Notes: generated from the sequence alone by a model not told the origin. A DNA stretch of 64,000 bases from Blautia glucerasea (GCF_020537505.1 NZ_JAJBMO010000001.1:277121-341120); one strand, 5' to 3'. Shown: positions 43,664 through 53,420, numbered from the stretch's first letter. A program made the numbers and translations.

Positions 43664-45013
43664 CTATTTTCTTCTGAATTTTGCAATAAAGAATCCGTCT
43701 GTCTTATGTACTCCCGGAAGCAGCTGCAGATAGCCAAGAGCAGTTGTCTCTGAATGGAGCTCCTCTGGTAGATACGGATCCAGGCTTTCCAGCTTAAACG
43801 GATAATGGTTCAAAAACCACATCATATTTTCTTCGTTTTCTTCTTTTGCAATGGTGCAGGTACTGAAAACCAGCTCTCCCCTTGGCTTTACATAGTTGGC
43901 CGCCCGGTCCAGAATGGTTCTCTGTAAAATTACGATTTCATCCTGTTTCTGAGGGGTAACCCTGTATTTAATCTCTGGTTTCTTACCGATCACACCGTAG
44001 CCGGAACATGGCACATCTGCGATCACAATATCCGCCAGAAGTTCTGAATCCTGGTCAAAAACAGTGGCATCCTGCACTCTTGCCTGTACATTAATGGAAT
44101 TGGTGCGCTGGATGTTCTCCTCGATCAGGTTTACCTTATACTGACTTACATCCCTGGCATCTACAGTTCCATAGCCTTCCATTTTGTCCCCCATGTGAAG
44201 GCTTTTTCCGCCTGGCGCAGCACACACATCAATGACATAATCTCCCTTTTTCGGATTCGCAATCTCTGCAACCAGCATGGAGCTTACATCCTGAACCACG
44301 ATCTTACCTTTGATAAAGGCATCCAGAGCCAGGATATGGTTAAAATCGGAAATGCTGTACGCATAAGGCAAATATGGCGCAGATGTTACCTGGACCCCCT
44401 GACTCTCAAGGCTCTTTACAATTTCTTCCTTGGAATTCAGGTAAGTGCGGCATCTGATAGTAAGAGGATGTTCTGTAAGAAAATCAGCAAGGATTTTCTC
44501 TGTGGTCTCCTCCCCGTATGCTTCCAGCCATCTGTGCACCAGAACATCAGGCATGGAATATTTTACAGACAGATATTTCACAAGGTCATCCTCTTTTTTC
44601 GGGAACTGTACCTGATCCATTTCGCGGGCAATTGTGCGAAGAACACCGTTTACAAAAGGCTTCAGATTATAAAAGCCCTTTCTCTGCGCCAGCTTCACAG
44701 CCTCATTGCACACAGCGCTGTCTGGAACGCTGTCCATATATTTCAGCTGGTACACTGCACTTCTTAAGATTTCCCGGATAGCAGGCTTCATTTTATCCAC
44801 CGTTACCTTAGAAAAGGAATTGATAATATAATCAATCTGGATCCGGTATTCCAGTGTTCCCTCGCAGACACGGGTAATAAATGCCCTGTCCTGTTTGGGA
44901 AGGAACTGGTATTTGGAAAGGGCATTGCGGATGGCCACATGGCTGTGCTCGCCTTCTTCAATTTCAAGCAAAATTTCCAGAATCATTTCCCTGGAATTAA
45001 CTCCATTAATCAT
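43664..45013 (-). CDS. rsmB: 16S rRNA (cytosine967-C5)-methyltransferase
   Basis: A SAM-dependent m5C methyltransferase. An N-terminal NusB-like helical domain (about 1-135, 'QDRAFITRVCEGTLEYRIQI') is followed by the RsmB catalytic domain: SAM loop 'VIDVCAAPGGKSLHM', 'DVPCSGYGVIGKKPEIKY' with the release cysteine, and 'FSTCTIAKEENE' with the nucleophilic cysteine. Length 449 is normal. Its start overlaps the yugP-like stop by eight bases, so the two are translationally coupled. Confidence 0.96.
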   Translation of the reverse strand: MINGVNSREMILEILLEIEEGEHSHVAIRNALSKYQFLPKQDRAFITRVCEGTLEYRIQIDYIINSFSKVTVDKMKPAIREILRSAVYQLKYMDSVPDSAVCNEAVKLAQRKGFYNLKPFVNGVLRTIAREMDQVQFPKKEDDLVKYLSVKYSMPDVLVHRWLEAYGEETTEKILADFLTEHPLTIRCRTYLNSKEEIVKSLESQGVQVTSAPYLPYAYSISDFNHILALDAFIKGKIVVQDVSSMLVAEIANPKKGDYVIDVCAAPGGKSLHMGDKMEGYGTVDARDVSQYKVNLIEENIQRTNSINVQARVQDATVFDQDSELLADIVIADVPCSGYGVIGKKPEIKYRVTPQKQDEIVILQRTILDRAANYVKPRGELVFSTCTIAKEENEENMMWFLNHYPFKLESLDPYLPEELHSETTALGYLQLLPGVHKTDGFFIAKFRRK

Positions 45014-45719
45014 CCCGTCTTCTACCTCCGGAAAGTATGATCAGTCTCAGCAGCTGCAAAATGGAGGAAGCAAGAGCTGCCACATAAGTAAGAGCAGCTG
45101 CAGTAAGAACTTTTCTGGCGCCCTGATTTTCCTCATGGCTTAAGATGCCGGTGCTCTCCAGCATTTTTAAAGCTCTTGAGGATGCATTGAATTCCACCGG
45201 AAGTGTTACAAGCTGAAACAGAACGGCCAACGAAAACAGTACTATTCCCGCTGTAGTAAGAGCCGGTATGGAAAGGATCAGTCCCAGGACGAAAATCGGC
45301 CAGGAAAGGGAAGATCCAAGATTTGCCACCGGAACAATAGCTGAACGGATATTCAGCGGTGCATAGTTTACATTATGCTGGATGGCATGACCGCACTCAT
45401 GAGCCGCTACACATACAGCAGCTACAGAGGTTCTTCCATATACATCCTGTGAAAGTGCAAGCTGCTTTGTTCGGGGATCATAGTGGTCTGTAAGGCTTCC
45501 GGAAACCGAAACGATGGTCACATCATAAATTCCGGCTGCACTTAAAATCTGCTGGGCTGTCTGGGCTCCCGTAAGACCTGAGTGGCTTCGCACCTGCTGA
45601 TAACGTGCAAACGTACTTTTCATCTTTCCAGACGCGGCCAGTGCCAGTACCATTCCTATGATCAGCAACACATAAGTAGGATCAAAATAAAATCCATAAG
45701 GATATCCATATCCGTACAT
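45006..45719 (-). CDS. YugP-like membrane zinc metallopeptidase
   Basis: A membrane protein of the neutral zinc metallopeptidase family 2 (YugP). A Tyr/Gly-rich start precedes a membrane segment (about 15-30); the zinc site is HECGH in 'VAAHECGHAIQHNVNY', with a later acidic ligand probably at 'LPVEFNASSRAL'. Two further hydrophobic segments lie at about 130-175 and one at the C-terminus. The substrate is not known. It is embedded between fmt and rsmB, a common clostridial arrangement. Confidence 0.9.
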   Translation of the reverse strand: MYGYGYPYGFYFDPTYVLLIIGMVLALAASGKMKSTFARYQQVRSHSGLTGAQTAQQILSAAGIYDVTIVSVSGSLTDHYDPRTKQLALSQDVYGRTSVAAVCVAAHECGHAIQHNVNYAPLNIRSAIVPVANLGSSLSWPIFVLGLILSIPALTTAGIVLFSLAVLFQLVTLPVEFNASSRALKMLESTGILSHEENQGARKVLTAAALTYVAALASSILQLLRLIILSGGRRRDD

Positions 45720-45723
45720 AAGA

Positions 45724-46680
45724 TCACTCCTTTTTATCTGTGAATCTGCTTCCGGCTTCTATATGACATCCGCGAAGGAAGGCATCTGCATCCATTCTCT
45801 TCTTTCCTTCCAACTGTACCTGTGAAAGTACCAGAACATCCTCACCGCAAGCCACGTAAATTCCTTTTTTGTCTGTTTTTACTACTGTTCCAGGTTCTGC
45901 TGACTGTGCGTCCAGTTCCTCACTTTTTACTACAGAGCTCTCCCACACCTTCAAAGTCTTTCCATTCCAGAAAGTAAACGCACTTGGCCACGGATTCAAA
46001 CCTCGAACCAGTCTCTCCAGTTCCACAGCGGACTTTCCAAAATTGATCAGTCCCATCTGCTTGGTGATCATACCCGCATATGGGGTGGGACTTTCCTCTG
46101 GCTGTTTCTCATAAACTGCTGTGCCATCAAAAATATGAGGCAGAGTCTCGATCAAAAGCTTTGCGCCGGCTTCTGCCAGCTTGTCAAACAGGCTTCCGCC
46201 TGTCTCATCAGCTGCAAGGGGCACTACGATTTTGGAAATCATATCTCCGGTATCAAGGCCAGTTCCCATTCTCATAATGGTAACACCAGATTCCTTTTCC
46301 CCGTCAATAACTGCCTGCTGGATCGGAGCGGCACCGCGGTATTTCGGAAGCAGGGAAGCATGGATGTTGATGCAGCCATATTTCGGAAGCTCCAGAATGC
46401 TCTTAGGGATAATCTGGCCAAAAGCAGCCACCACAATAATATCCGGATCCAGATTTTTCAGTTCCTGCAAAAATTCCGGATCACGTACCTTTACCGGCTG
46501 ATAGACCGGGAAACCATGCTTCAAAGCTTCTTCCTTTACAGGAGTGGGAAGCATGGTCTTGCCTCTGCCCTTTGGCTTGTCTGGCTGGGTTACAACACCT
46601 GTCACCTCATAACCAGTCTCAGCCAGAGCGCGAAGAGGATTCACCGCAAAATCCGGTGTTCCCATATAAACAATTTTCAT
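45724..46680 (-). CDS. fmt: methionyl-tRNA formyltransferase
   Basis: Formylates initiator Met-tRNA with 10-formyl-THF. Marks are 'MKIVYMGTPDFAVNPLRAL', the catalytic region 'CINIHASLLPKYRGAAPIQ' (Asn/His) and 'GVTIMRMGTGLDTGDMIS' with the catalytic Asp. A C-terminal OB-like domain contains RGLNPWPSAF. Length 318 is normal. It starts directly at the def stop codon (TAA-ATG). Confidence 0.97.
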   Translation of the reverse strand: MKIVYMGTPDFAVNPLRALAETGYEVTGVVTQPDKPKGRGKTMLPTPVKEEALKHGFPVYQPVKVRDPEFLQELKNLDPDIIVVAAFGQIIPKSILELPKYGCINIHASLLPKYRGAAPIQQAVIDGEKESGVTIMRMGTGLDTGDMISKIVVPLAADETGGSLFDKLAEAGAKLLIETLPHIFDGTAVYEKQPEESPTPYAGMITKQMGLINFGKSAVELERLVRGLNPWPSAFTFWNGKTLKVWESSVVKSEELDAQSAEPGTVVKTDKKGIYVACGEDVLVLSQVQLEGKKRMDADAFLRGCHIEAGSRFTDKKE

Positions 46681-47163
46681 TTATTCCTCTTCCTCCTCGT
46701 TATCATAACTTACATGATGTAATTCACCTTCAACCAGACGAGTGTACATTTTTCCATCCAGGTGGTCGATCTCATGGCAGAAGGCCCTGGCAAGAAGTCC
46801 CTCACCCTCGTAGGTCTGCTCCTTCATATCCATATCAAGGGCTTTCACCTTCACATAATCTGGACGGGTAACCTGACCGGACATTCCCGGAACGCTTAAA
46901 CAGCCTTCCTCACCAGTCTGCTCACCGGATGTCATAAGGATCTCCGGATTGATAAGAACAAGCGGACCGTCTCCGACATCGATCACAACGATTCTTTTTA
47001 AGATTCCCACCTGAGGAGCAGCAAGACCAACACCACATGCATCATACATGGTTTCCAGCATATCTCCTACCAGATCCTTTGTACGCTTGTCGATCTTTTC
47101 TACCGGTCTGCAGACCTTTTCCAAAACGGAATCTCCCTCTGTTCTGATTGTTCTAAGTGCCAT
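46681..47163 (-). CDS. def: peptide deformylase
   Basis: A metal-dependent hydrolase removing the formyl group from nascent proteins, acting after Fmt. The three motifs are [19 protein letters not shown] and '[13 protein letters not shown]'. Length 160 is normal for type 1 enzymes; the tail is acidic (DNEEEEE). It is paired with fmt and upstream priA. Confidence 0.97.
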   Translation of the reverse strand: MALRTIRTEGDSVLEKVCRPVEKIDKRTKDLVGDMLETMYDACGVGLAAPQVGILKRIVVIDVGDGPLVLINPEILMTSGEQTGEEGCLSVPGMSGQVTRPDYVKVKALDMDMKEQTYEGEGLLARAFCHEIDHLDGKMYTRLVEGELHHVSYDNEEEEE

Positions 47164-47252
47164 CTTTGTGTTATCTCCTTTATCTTTGAATTAGGAAACA
47201 CCAGTTATTACAAAGCTTTACAAAAACATTCTTCTATTTCTGGTATTTCACC

Positions 47253-49481
47253 TTATGAAAAATCAAATTGTATATAAACCTTTCTAAAGCCAGAATTGAT
47301 CTCAATATATTTTTCCAGCCTGTCCTTGATCCGAACAAGCAGTTCATAATTCTCATGCTTCAGATAAAATACTCTTCTGTATACGTCCTTTACTTTTCCC
47401 ACAGACGCCGGGGCGGGACCGATCACATGAAGATCTTTTCCCGGATATACTTTGCCTGTAAACAAAGCAAGATAATGCATTGCTGTTTCTAACAGCTTCT
47501 CATCCTCCGAAGAGCCAAGTACTGCCATCATATGCGCCGCAGGAGGGTAATCCATGAGAAGGCGGTAGCCCATCTCTTCTTCATAGAATTCCTCATAATC
47601 CTGCTTTGCCGCGGTCTGAATGCTGTAATGATCCGGACTGTAGGTCTGGATCAGCGCGTGCCCTTCCTTTTTTCCTCTTCCAGAACGCCCCACCGCCTGG
47701 GTAAGCAGCTGGAAAGTGCGCTCACCACTTCGGTAATCATCTGCATTCAGGGATAAATCTGCTGCGATCACTCCCACAAGAGTGACATCCGGAAAATCAT
47801 GTCCTTTCACAATCATCTGGGTTCCGATCAGGACATCTGCCTCATGCCTGGAAAAAGCAGCCAGGATTTTCTCATAGCTTCCCTTTGCCCTGGTGGTGTC
47901 ATAGTCCATCCGAAGGACTCCCGCACCGGGGAATTCATTTTCCACTATCTGCTGGATCTGCTGGGTTCCAGCCTTAAAACCTCCAATATAAGGGGAGGAA
48001 CAGACCGGGCATTTGTCCGGCTTCATAGTTTCGTAGCCGCAATAGTGACAGATCAGCTTTCTCCCATTGTGCTCACTTAAAGAAACATCACAATGTGGAC
48101 ATTTCATCACATGACCGCAGGAACGGCAGGAAACAAAGCCCGCATACCCGCGGCGGTTAAGGAACAGCATGGCCTGCTCGCCCTTTTCCAGGCATTTTCC
48201 CAGATCTTCCCTTAGCTCCAGGCTAAGTGCAAGACGGTTTCCCTTCTTTAATTGTTCCCTCATATCAATAATTGATACTTTTGGAAGAGGCCTTTCTTCA
48301 AATCTGGCCGCCAGCTTTACAAGAGCGTATTCTCCTTCTTTTGCCCTGTAATAAGCTTCCATGGAAGGAGTGGCTGATCCAAGGAGCACCCTGGCCCCCT
48401 CCATTTCCGCCCTGTGTATAGCAGTCTCGCGGGCATGATACCTGGGACTGTTCTCACTTTTGTAAGAGGATTCATGTTCCTCATCAATAACGATTAGACC
48501 AAGATTTCCAAATGGAGTGAAAAGTGCGGAACGGGGACCTACCATTACCTGAAGCTTCCCTTGCTTTGCCCTTTTGAACTGGTCATACCGCTCTCCCTGG
48601 GAAAGCCTTGAGTTGATCACGGACACCTTATCTCCAAAGCGGCCATAAAATCGTCTGACGGTCTGATACGTCAGGGCAATTTCCGGGATCAGCACGATTG
48701 CCTGTCTGCCTTCCTTTAACACCCTGTCAATCAGTTCCATGTAAACTTCTGTTTTCCCACTTCCTGTAACGCCATGGATCAGAACAGGCCTTGGCTCAGG
48801 TTTTTCCCATTCTGCCAGGATCTGCTCCACAGCCTGTTTCTGGAGCTGGCTCAGCCCCGCGGGTTCTATATGGGGGATGCTTGCTGCATCTGCAATTGCA
48901 CTTCTGTACACCTCATCTGAATCCACAGAAACAATCCCTTTTTCCTGAAAATAATGCAAAACAGAAGCATTGGTTCCAAGCTCTTTTCCTGCTAAGGCAG
49001 TCTCAAGCTTCCCATCTTCTGCCAAAAGAAGCGCCTCCAAAAGACGGGTACGGGCTTTGAATCTGGTGTTTTTCATCTCTTCCAAAAGCTTTTCCCCATC
49101 TTCCCTGGGAATGAGAAGAGTTATCCACCGTTTCTCCTGGGCTTTCACCTTTTTCTGGATGGGAAGAACCGTCTTTAAAGCCTGGATCATGGTAGATCCG
49201 TAATGCTCCCGCATCCACCCGGCCAGTGCGATCAGCCTGGACTCCGTAGTTTCCTGGTCATTCTGAATGCCGGCAATGGATTTGATCTGGATTCCTTTCA
49301 CCTTTGGTTCCCCGGAAATCCCTACTACATATCCCTTGCGAAGCTGGTTTCCCCTTCCAAAAGGAATGGAAACCACCACTCCCACCTGTATCTCTTCCTT
49401 CAGATTCTCCGGAATAACATACTGGAAGCTTTTGTCCAGCTTCTCATGGGAAATATCTACAATAATATCTGCATATGTCAT
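47253..49481 (-). CDS. priA: primosomal protein N' (replication restart helicase PriA)
   Basis: A superfamily 2 helicase that reloads the replisome at stalled forks. An N-terminal DNA-binding domain is followed by Walker A GVTGSGKTEVY, the DEEH box 'VIDEEHESSYKSENSPRYHA', a zinc-binding insertion with paired cysteines (CRSCGH, CPHC, CHYCG, CPVC) and the helicase motif VGRSGRGKKEG. Length 742 is normal. It lies three bases after murE and before def. Confidence 0.97.
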   Translation of the reverse strand: MTYADIIVDISHEKLDKSFQYVIPENLKEEIQVGVVVSIPFGRGNQLRKGYVVGISGEPKVKGIQIKSIAGIQNDQETTESRLIALAGWMREHYGSTMIQALKTVLPIQKKVKAQEKRWITLLIPREDGEKLLEEMKNTRFKARTRLLEALLLAEDGKLETALAGKELGTNASVLHYFQEKGIVSVDSDEVYRSAIADAASIPHIEPAGLSQLQKQAVEQILAEWEKPEPRPVLIHGVTGSGKTEVYMELIDRVLKEGRQAIVLIPEIALTYQTVRRFYGRFGDKVSVINSRLSQGERYDQFKRAKQGKLQVMVGPRSALFTPFGNLGLIVIDEEHESSYKSENSPRYHARETAIHRAEMEGARVLLGSATPSMEAYYRAKEGEYALVKLAARFEERPLPKVSIIDMREQLKKGNRLALSLELREDLGKCLEKGEQAMLFLNRRGYAGFVSCRSCGHVMKCPHCDVSLSEHNGRKLICHYCGYETMKPDKCPVCSSPYIGGFKAGTQQIQQIVENEFPGAGVLRMDYDTTRAKGSYEKILAAFSRHEADVLIGTQMIVKGHDFPDVTLVGVIAADLSLNADDYRSGERTFQLLTQAVGRSGRGKKEGHALIQTYSPDHYSIQTAAKQDYEEFYEEEMGYRLLMDYPPAAHMMAVLGSSEDEKLLETAMHYLALFTGKVYPGKDLHVIGPAPASVGKVKDVYRRVFYLKHENYELLVRIKDRLEKYIEINSGFRKVYIQFDFS

Positions 49482-49484
49482 GTT

Positions 49485-50942
49485 TTACTTTCCAGCAAGA
49501 ATATCCGCGATCAGGACACGCTCATCCATTGGATATTTTTTGCCTTTGATTTCCTGGTAATCTTCATGACCTTTACCAGCCAGTACCACAATGTCTCCAG
49601 GCTCACCGTGGTGGATTGCATAAGCGATTGCTTCCTTACGGTCTGGAATTTCCACATATTTGCCTTCTGTTTTCGCCATGCCAGCCTTGATATCATCAAT
49701 AATGGCCTGTGGCTCCTCATCACGGGGATTATCAGAGGTAATGATCGTCAGATCTGCCAGACGTCCGGAAACCTCTCCCATCTCATAGCGGCGAAGCTTG
49801 GAGCGGTTTCCGCCGCATCCAAACAGGCATACCAGTCTGTGAGGATGGTACTCCCGCAATGTGGTAAGAAGGCTCTCCAGAGCCATTGCATTATGTGCAT
49901 AATCAATCATCAATGTAAACTCATCAGATACCTTCACCATCTCAATGCGGCCTTTTACCCTGGCAACCTTCAGGGCCTTCAGGATATTCTCCTGTGAAAC
50001 CTTGAAATGGCGGCAGATGGCAATGGCTGTAAGAGAATTGTAAATGCTGAATTTACCTGGAATATCGATTTCTACCGGGAAGTCCATAAGTCCCTTCAGA
50101 TGATAGGAAATTCCAAGATATCCTTTTCCGCCAACCAGCTTTGCATCCTCAGCACGAAGATCTGCTTCTTTGGAAAAGCCGTAGGTCTCAAGGGTACAGG
50201 TATGGCCTTCTATAATTCTGTCAAAGTGCTCGTCATCACGGTTTACAATTCCCACGCGGCACTGCTTCAGCAGCATGGATTTGCATGCCAGATAATGGTC
50301 GAAATCCTTGTGCTCATTTGGTCCGATATGATCTGGTTCAATATTTGTGAAAATTCCAAAATCAAATACAAATCCCTGAGTACGGTGCAGCATCAGTCCC
50401 TGGGAAGAAACCTCCATAACCACGCAATCGCAGCCAGCTTCTACCATCTCATGGAAATATTCCTGAACCACATAGGACTCCGGTGTGGTGTTTGAGGCCG
50501 GGATCACCTTATCTCCAATGATCGCCTCAATGGTACCGATCAGGCCAACTTTATATCCGGCATTCTCCAGAATGGATTTTACCATATAGGTAGTGGTGGT
50601 CTTGCCTTTGGTTCCGGTAATTCCAATTGTTTTCAGTTTCTCTGCCGGATGTCCGAACCAGGCAGCTGCAATAAACGCCATTGCATATCTGGTATCTGCC
50701 ACCTGAATAACGGTAACGTCAGAAGGTGCCGCAACCGCTTCTTCTACTACCAGTACCTTTGCACCCATTTTTACTACATCCGGAATAAATTTATGTCCGT
50801 CTACAACAGCTCCTCTGATACAGATGAACAGAGAACCTTCTGTTACTTTTCTGGAATCATAAATAACACCAGTGACGTCCTGCTCTGTGCTTCCCTGCAC
50901 GCAGGTGTATTCTAACTTCTCTAATAAGGATGATAATTTCAT
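49485..50942 (-). CDS. murE: UDP-MurNAc-tripeptide synthetase, meso-DAP type
   Basis: A cytoplasmic Mur ligase adding the third stem-peptide residue. The ATP loop is GTKGKTTTTYMV and the central domain contains 'SSQGLMLHRTQG' and 'NIEPDHIGPNEHKDFDHYL'. 'MIDYAHNAMALESLL' opens the C-domain, and 'TSDNPRDEEP' contains the DNPR motif that marks meso-diaminopimelate-adding enzymes. The presence of dapF in the window agrees. Length 485 is normal. It heads the priA-def-fmt operon instead of lying in the dcw cluster. Confidence 0.97.
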   Translation of the reverse strand: MKLSSLLEKLEYTCVQGSTEQDVTGVIYDSRKVTEGSLFICIRGAVVDGHKFIPDVVKMGAKVLVVEEAVAAPSDVTVIQVADTRYAMAFIAAAWFGHPAEKLKTIGITGTKGKTTTTYMVKSILENAGYKVGLIGTIEAIIGDKVIPASNTTPESYVVQEYFHEMVEAGCDCVVMEVSSQGLMLHRTQGFVFDFGIFTNIEPDHIGPNEHKDFDHYLACKSMLLKQCRVGIVNRDDEHFDRIIEGHTCTLETYGFSKEADLRAEDAKLVGGKGYLGISYHLKGLMDFPVEIDIPGKFSIYNSLTAIAICRHFKVSQENILKALKVARVKGRIEMVKVSDEFTLMIDYAHNAMALESLLTTLREYHPHRLVCLFGCGGNRSKLRRYEMGEVSGRLADLTIITSDNPRDEEPQAIIDDIKAGMAKTEGKYVEIPDRKEAIAYAIHHGEPGDIVVLAGKGHEDYQEIKGKKYPMDERVLIADILAGK

Positions 50943-50976
50943 AATATATGCCTCCCTATGTTTGGGCGTCGTTCAT

Positions 50977-51003
50977 AAAAAGCAATCTTTAAGATTCCTT
51001 TTT
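50977..51003 (-). terminator. terminator of the surface protein gene
   Basis: AAAAAG-AATCTT pairs with AAGATT-CTTTTT (50977-50989 with 50991-51003), ending in a T-run in the minus direction. It separates the surface protein gene from murE. Confidence 0.65.
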
Positions 51004-51050
51004 GCAACAACGCATACTCTTTTATAGAATAGCACACACAGAATTTGTTT

Positions 51051-52754
51051 TCAATCTTTCCTTCTAAAAAACATCCGTCTGGCAGATACTGCGGAAAAGA
51101 CGAAAGATAACAGGATCAACGCCTGGAACACCTCTTTCTGGGAATTGTCTCCGGTCTTTGGCGCTGTGGATGCAAACCTCCCACCGCCGTCACTTTCTCC
51201 ACTTCCTGTGCCACCTCCATTGCCAGATGTCTCTTTCTTTTTCGACTCCACACGAATGGTCGCCTGATCCCGCACTGCGCTCTCCTCACCAGTTTCATCT
51301 GTTACCACAATGATCTGATTCACCAGATCCTGGTCTTCCAGATTTTCTGGAAGGATCACCCTGGCCTTTAAGTTCACACATCCTCCAGGCACAATTTCCG
51401 GGATCTTTGCCTGGGTTTTGCTTTTATTTAAAGTGACTCCTTCCTGCTCAAGAAACCTGGCTGTCACGCCAGCCAGCCCGAACCGTTCCGTGGTGATCAC
51501 GGAATGAAGGGTTACCTCTCCTGTATTGTGAATGCTGATCTGATAGGTCACCGTATCCCCAGGGCTGGCATTTTCGCAGTCAGCAGTTTTTTTCACTGTA
51601 AACGCTGCCTTTTTAGGCTGCACCGTCAATTGTTGTTCTGCTGTGCGCTCTAAAGAAACAGGCTTCTCAGCTCTGGCCTGGGTTTCCAGGATCAGGTTTC
51701 CTTTCTGCCCGACAGTTGTATCCACATAAAAGGAAAGCGTCCGCCTCTCCCCAGGCGTGAGACTTTCCAATACAGCCCCACCTTCCGTTACTTCCAGACC
51801 AGGCTCTTTTTCCCACACTGGAGTTGTTTCCATTTCCTTCGCCTCAGACTGAAGAGAAATGCCATAGAATGGCACTTGTCCGTTATTGGTCAGGCTTACC
51901 TCCATATAAATCCGGTTTCCAGCAAAAAATGTCTCCTCCCGTGGACTCAATTCTATTTGAAAATCCATGTTGGCAGCTGGTATTTCCAGATTTTGCGAAT
52001 TTGTTTTACACAAAATTTCCTTCTCATTTCTAACCTTTTTCATAATATAAATCCCGCCTCCATTTTCTTCTCCACTTAAGGCTCCATTTCCATGAAGGAT
52101 GTCCTGGCAGGTGTAAATCACTGTTTTTTCCTTTGGAAAGCGGTATTCTTCACGTAATGTAACTGGAATTTCCAGCAGTTTCCCCTGTTCTCCTGGATTA
52201 ATTTTCCAGCGAAATCCTGTAATACTGCTGGATCTGCCGTCCGCTGTCATTACAGGAAGTTCCTCTCTGAGACAGCCTTCTGGTATCGCAAATGCGGCTT
52301 CTGGCTGAAAATATTCCGAGAGCCAGACTACCAATTCATAAGAAGTGGGGTACTGCACACTTGCCACACTTTCCGCTTCAAGCGCTGCGTTATCTTCCCC
52401 ATTTTCCATAACAGAAAAGTCCTCTGTCTGGTCCGAAAACCCATTCTGATCGTCCATTCCCTCTTCTTCCAGATTTCCATTGCTGCCATTTCCTGTCATA
52501 TTTTCTTCTGGTTCTTCACCGCTGTGACTGGTATTTTCCCATACAAGACCCGCCAGGCCATCTGCTCTCACGGATATTTTCGCCTGAAACTTCTCCAAAT
52601 CAGTCCATACTGCCTCCTGGAAAACCGTCACTCCACCTTCCATACCAAAAGCCTGTGCCATGGCAGGCTGCGCCGTACATCCAGCCAGGATTCCCGTCTG
52701 GGCAAGCAGGCAGGTTCCCACTGTCAGTATCTTTTTCCATATTCTTTTTCTCAT
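51051..52754 (-). CDS. cell-surface protein with DUF11-type domain and sorting-like C-terminus
   Basis: A 567-residue exported protein. The signal peptide has a lipobox-like GILAGC (C26), but also an AMA-Q site seven residues on. An acidic Asn/Gly/Glu-rich stretch (about 70-125) is followed by beta-rich regions. A DUF11/conserved-repeat segment 'FTVKKTADCENASPGDTVTY' starts near residue 395, with 'QISIHNTGEVTLHSVI' after it. The C-terminus reads APKTGD, a hydrophobic helix and RRMFFRRKD, a layout like a sortase signal with a non-canonical LPXTG. Whether it is a lipoprotein, sortase substrate or simple membrane anchor is open. No sortase is in the window. Function unknown. Confidence 0.8.
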   Translation of the reverse strand: MRKRIWKKILTVGTCLLAQTGILAGCTAQPAMAQAFGMEGGVTVFQEAVWTDLEKFQAKISVRADGLAGLVWENTSHSGEEPEENMTGNGSNGNLEEEGMDDQNGFSDQTEDFSVMENGEDNAALEAESVASVQYPTSYELVVWLSEYFQPEAAFAIPEGCLREELPVMTADGRSSSITGFRWKINPGEQGKLLEIPVTLREEYRFPKEKTVIYTCQDILHGNGALSGEENGGGIYIMKKVRNEKEILCKTNSQNLEIPAANMDFQIELSPREETFFAGNRIYMEVSLTNNGQVPFYGISLQSEAKEMETTPVWEKEPGLEVTEGGAVLESLTPGERRTLSFYVDTTVGQKGNLILETQARAEKPVSLERTAEQQLTVQPKKAAFTVKKTADCENASPGDTVTYQISIHNTGEVTLHSVITTERFGLAGVTARFLEQEGVTLNKSKTQAKIPEIVPGGCVNLKARVILPENLEDQDLVNQIIVVTDETGEESAVRDQATIRVESKKKETSGNGGGTGSGESDGGGRFASTAPKTGDNSQKEVFQALILLSFVFSAVSARRMFFRRKD

Positions 52755-52807
52755 TCTAACGTCTCCTTATCTGCCACAATTTTCCATCATTTTTCTTACA
52801 AAACAGG

Positions 52808-52843
52808 CCTGTCACCTATCCGTGACATCACCATATATGAAAA
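52808..52843 (-). repeat. second copy of the hairpin repeat found at 16773-16807
   Basis: TGTCAC-CTATCC-GTGACA (52810-52827) followed by ATCACCATATATGAAAA. The same tail and a related stem (TGTCG/CGACA) occur at 16774-16807. It lies about 55-90 bases upstream of the surface protein start codon, on the same relative strand as the livH copy. Confidence 0.55.
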
Positions 52844-53162
52844 TCACTCACTGACAGCACATGGGAACCACATCCTTTTTTACGCGAATCAATAACAGCG
52901 AACCTTGCACCAGTCCTGCTGTACTTCGCACTTACAAAAAAAGCGTACAAAACGCCCCTATCTACAAGTCACCTTCTAAAAAATGGGTTATCTTGCGCCG
53001 AATCGGCGCGGTAGAAATTCTCTCCTGCAGAATGCAGAAATAAGATAAAGATACTTTACCACACTTGGTTCTTAAATGCAAGAAAGTGTCAGATTTTATT
53101 TTCATTTCATATATTTTCGATTTCTTTTAGATTTGGGACACATTTTTCTCACAAATTGCCGA

Positions 53163-53255
53163 TATAATAGGTCTCGGATAGATGAAAAACCACTCTCTAT
53201 CTCCCCCCCTCAAAAAATATAGGAAATAAGCCGTCTGCCCACGCAGATGGCTTTT
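53163..53255 (+). ncRNA. candidate short transcript: -10 box followed by a terminator
   Basis: A perfect TATAAT (53163-53168) is followed after about 60 bases by a terminator: AAGCCGTCTGC (53228-53238) with GCAGATGGCTT (53243-53253) and TTTTCC. A small stem GATAGA/TCTATC lies between them. There is no convincing -35 box. The arcC gene has its own promoter farther on, so this would be an independent RNA of about 80 bases, or the end of an antisense transcript from 52755-53160. The rest of that gap holds only a GCGCC/GGCGC hairpin at 52995-53009 and the hairpin repeat. Confidence 0.35.
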
Positions 53256-53310
53256 CCTGTTTCCAGGAATTTTCTGGTTACGATCCGCCCTTCACAGCAA
53301 CACTTTTCTA

Positions 53311-53339
53311 TTGCAATTCCCCCCCTTAGCTTTTATAAT
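53311..53339 (+). promoter_or_regulatory. promoter of the carbamate-kinase-like gene
   Basis: TTGCAA (53311-53316), a 17-bp spacer containing seven consecutive Cs and a perfect TATAAT (53334-53339). Confidence 0.8.
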
Positions 53340-53420
53340 GGAAGATATTACATAAGGATGTCCGGAGGGGATTCTCTCTGATATCCGCATTATATTCTTG
53401 ACAGAAACGAGGTATCTCCT

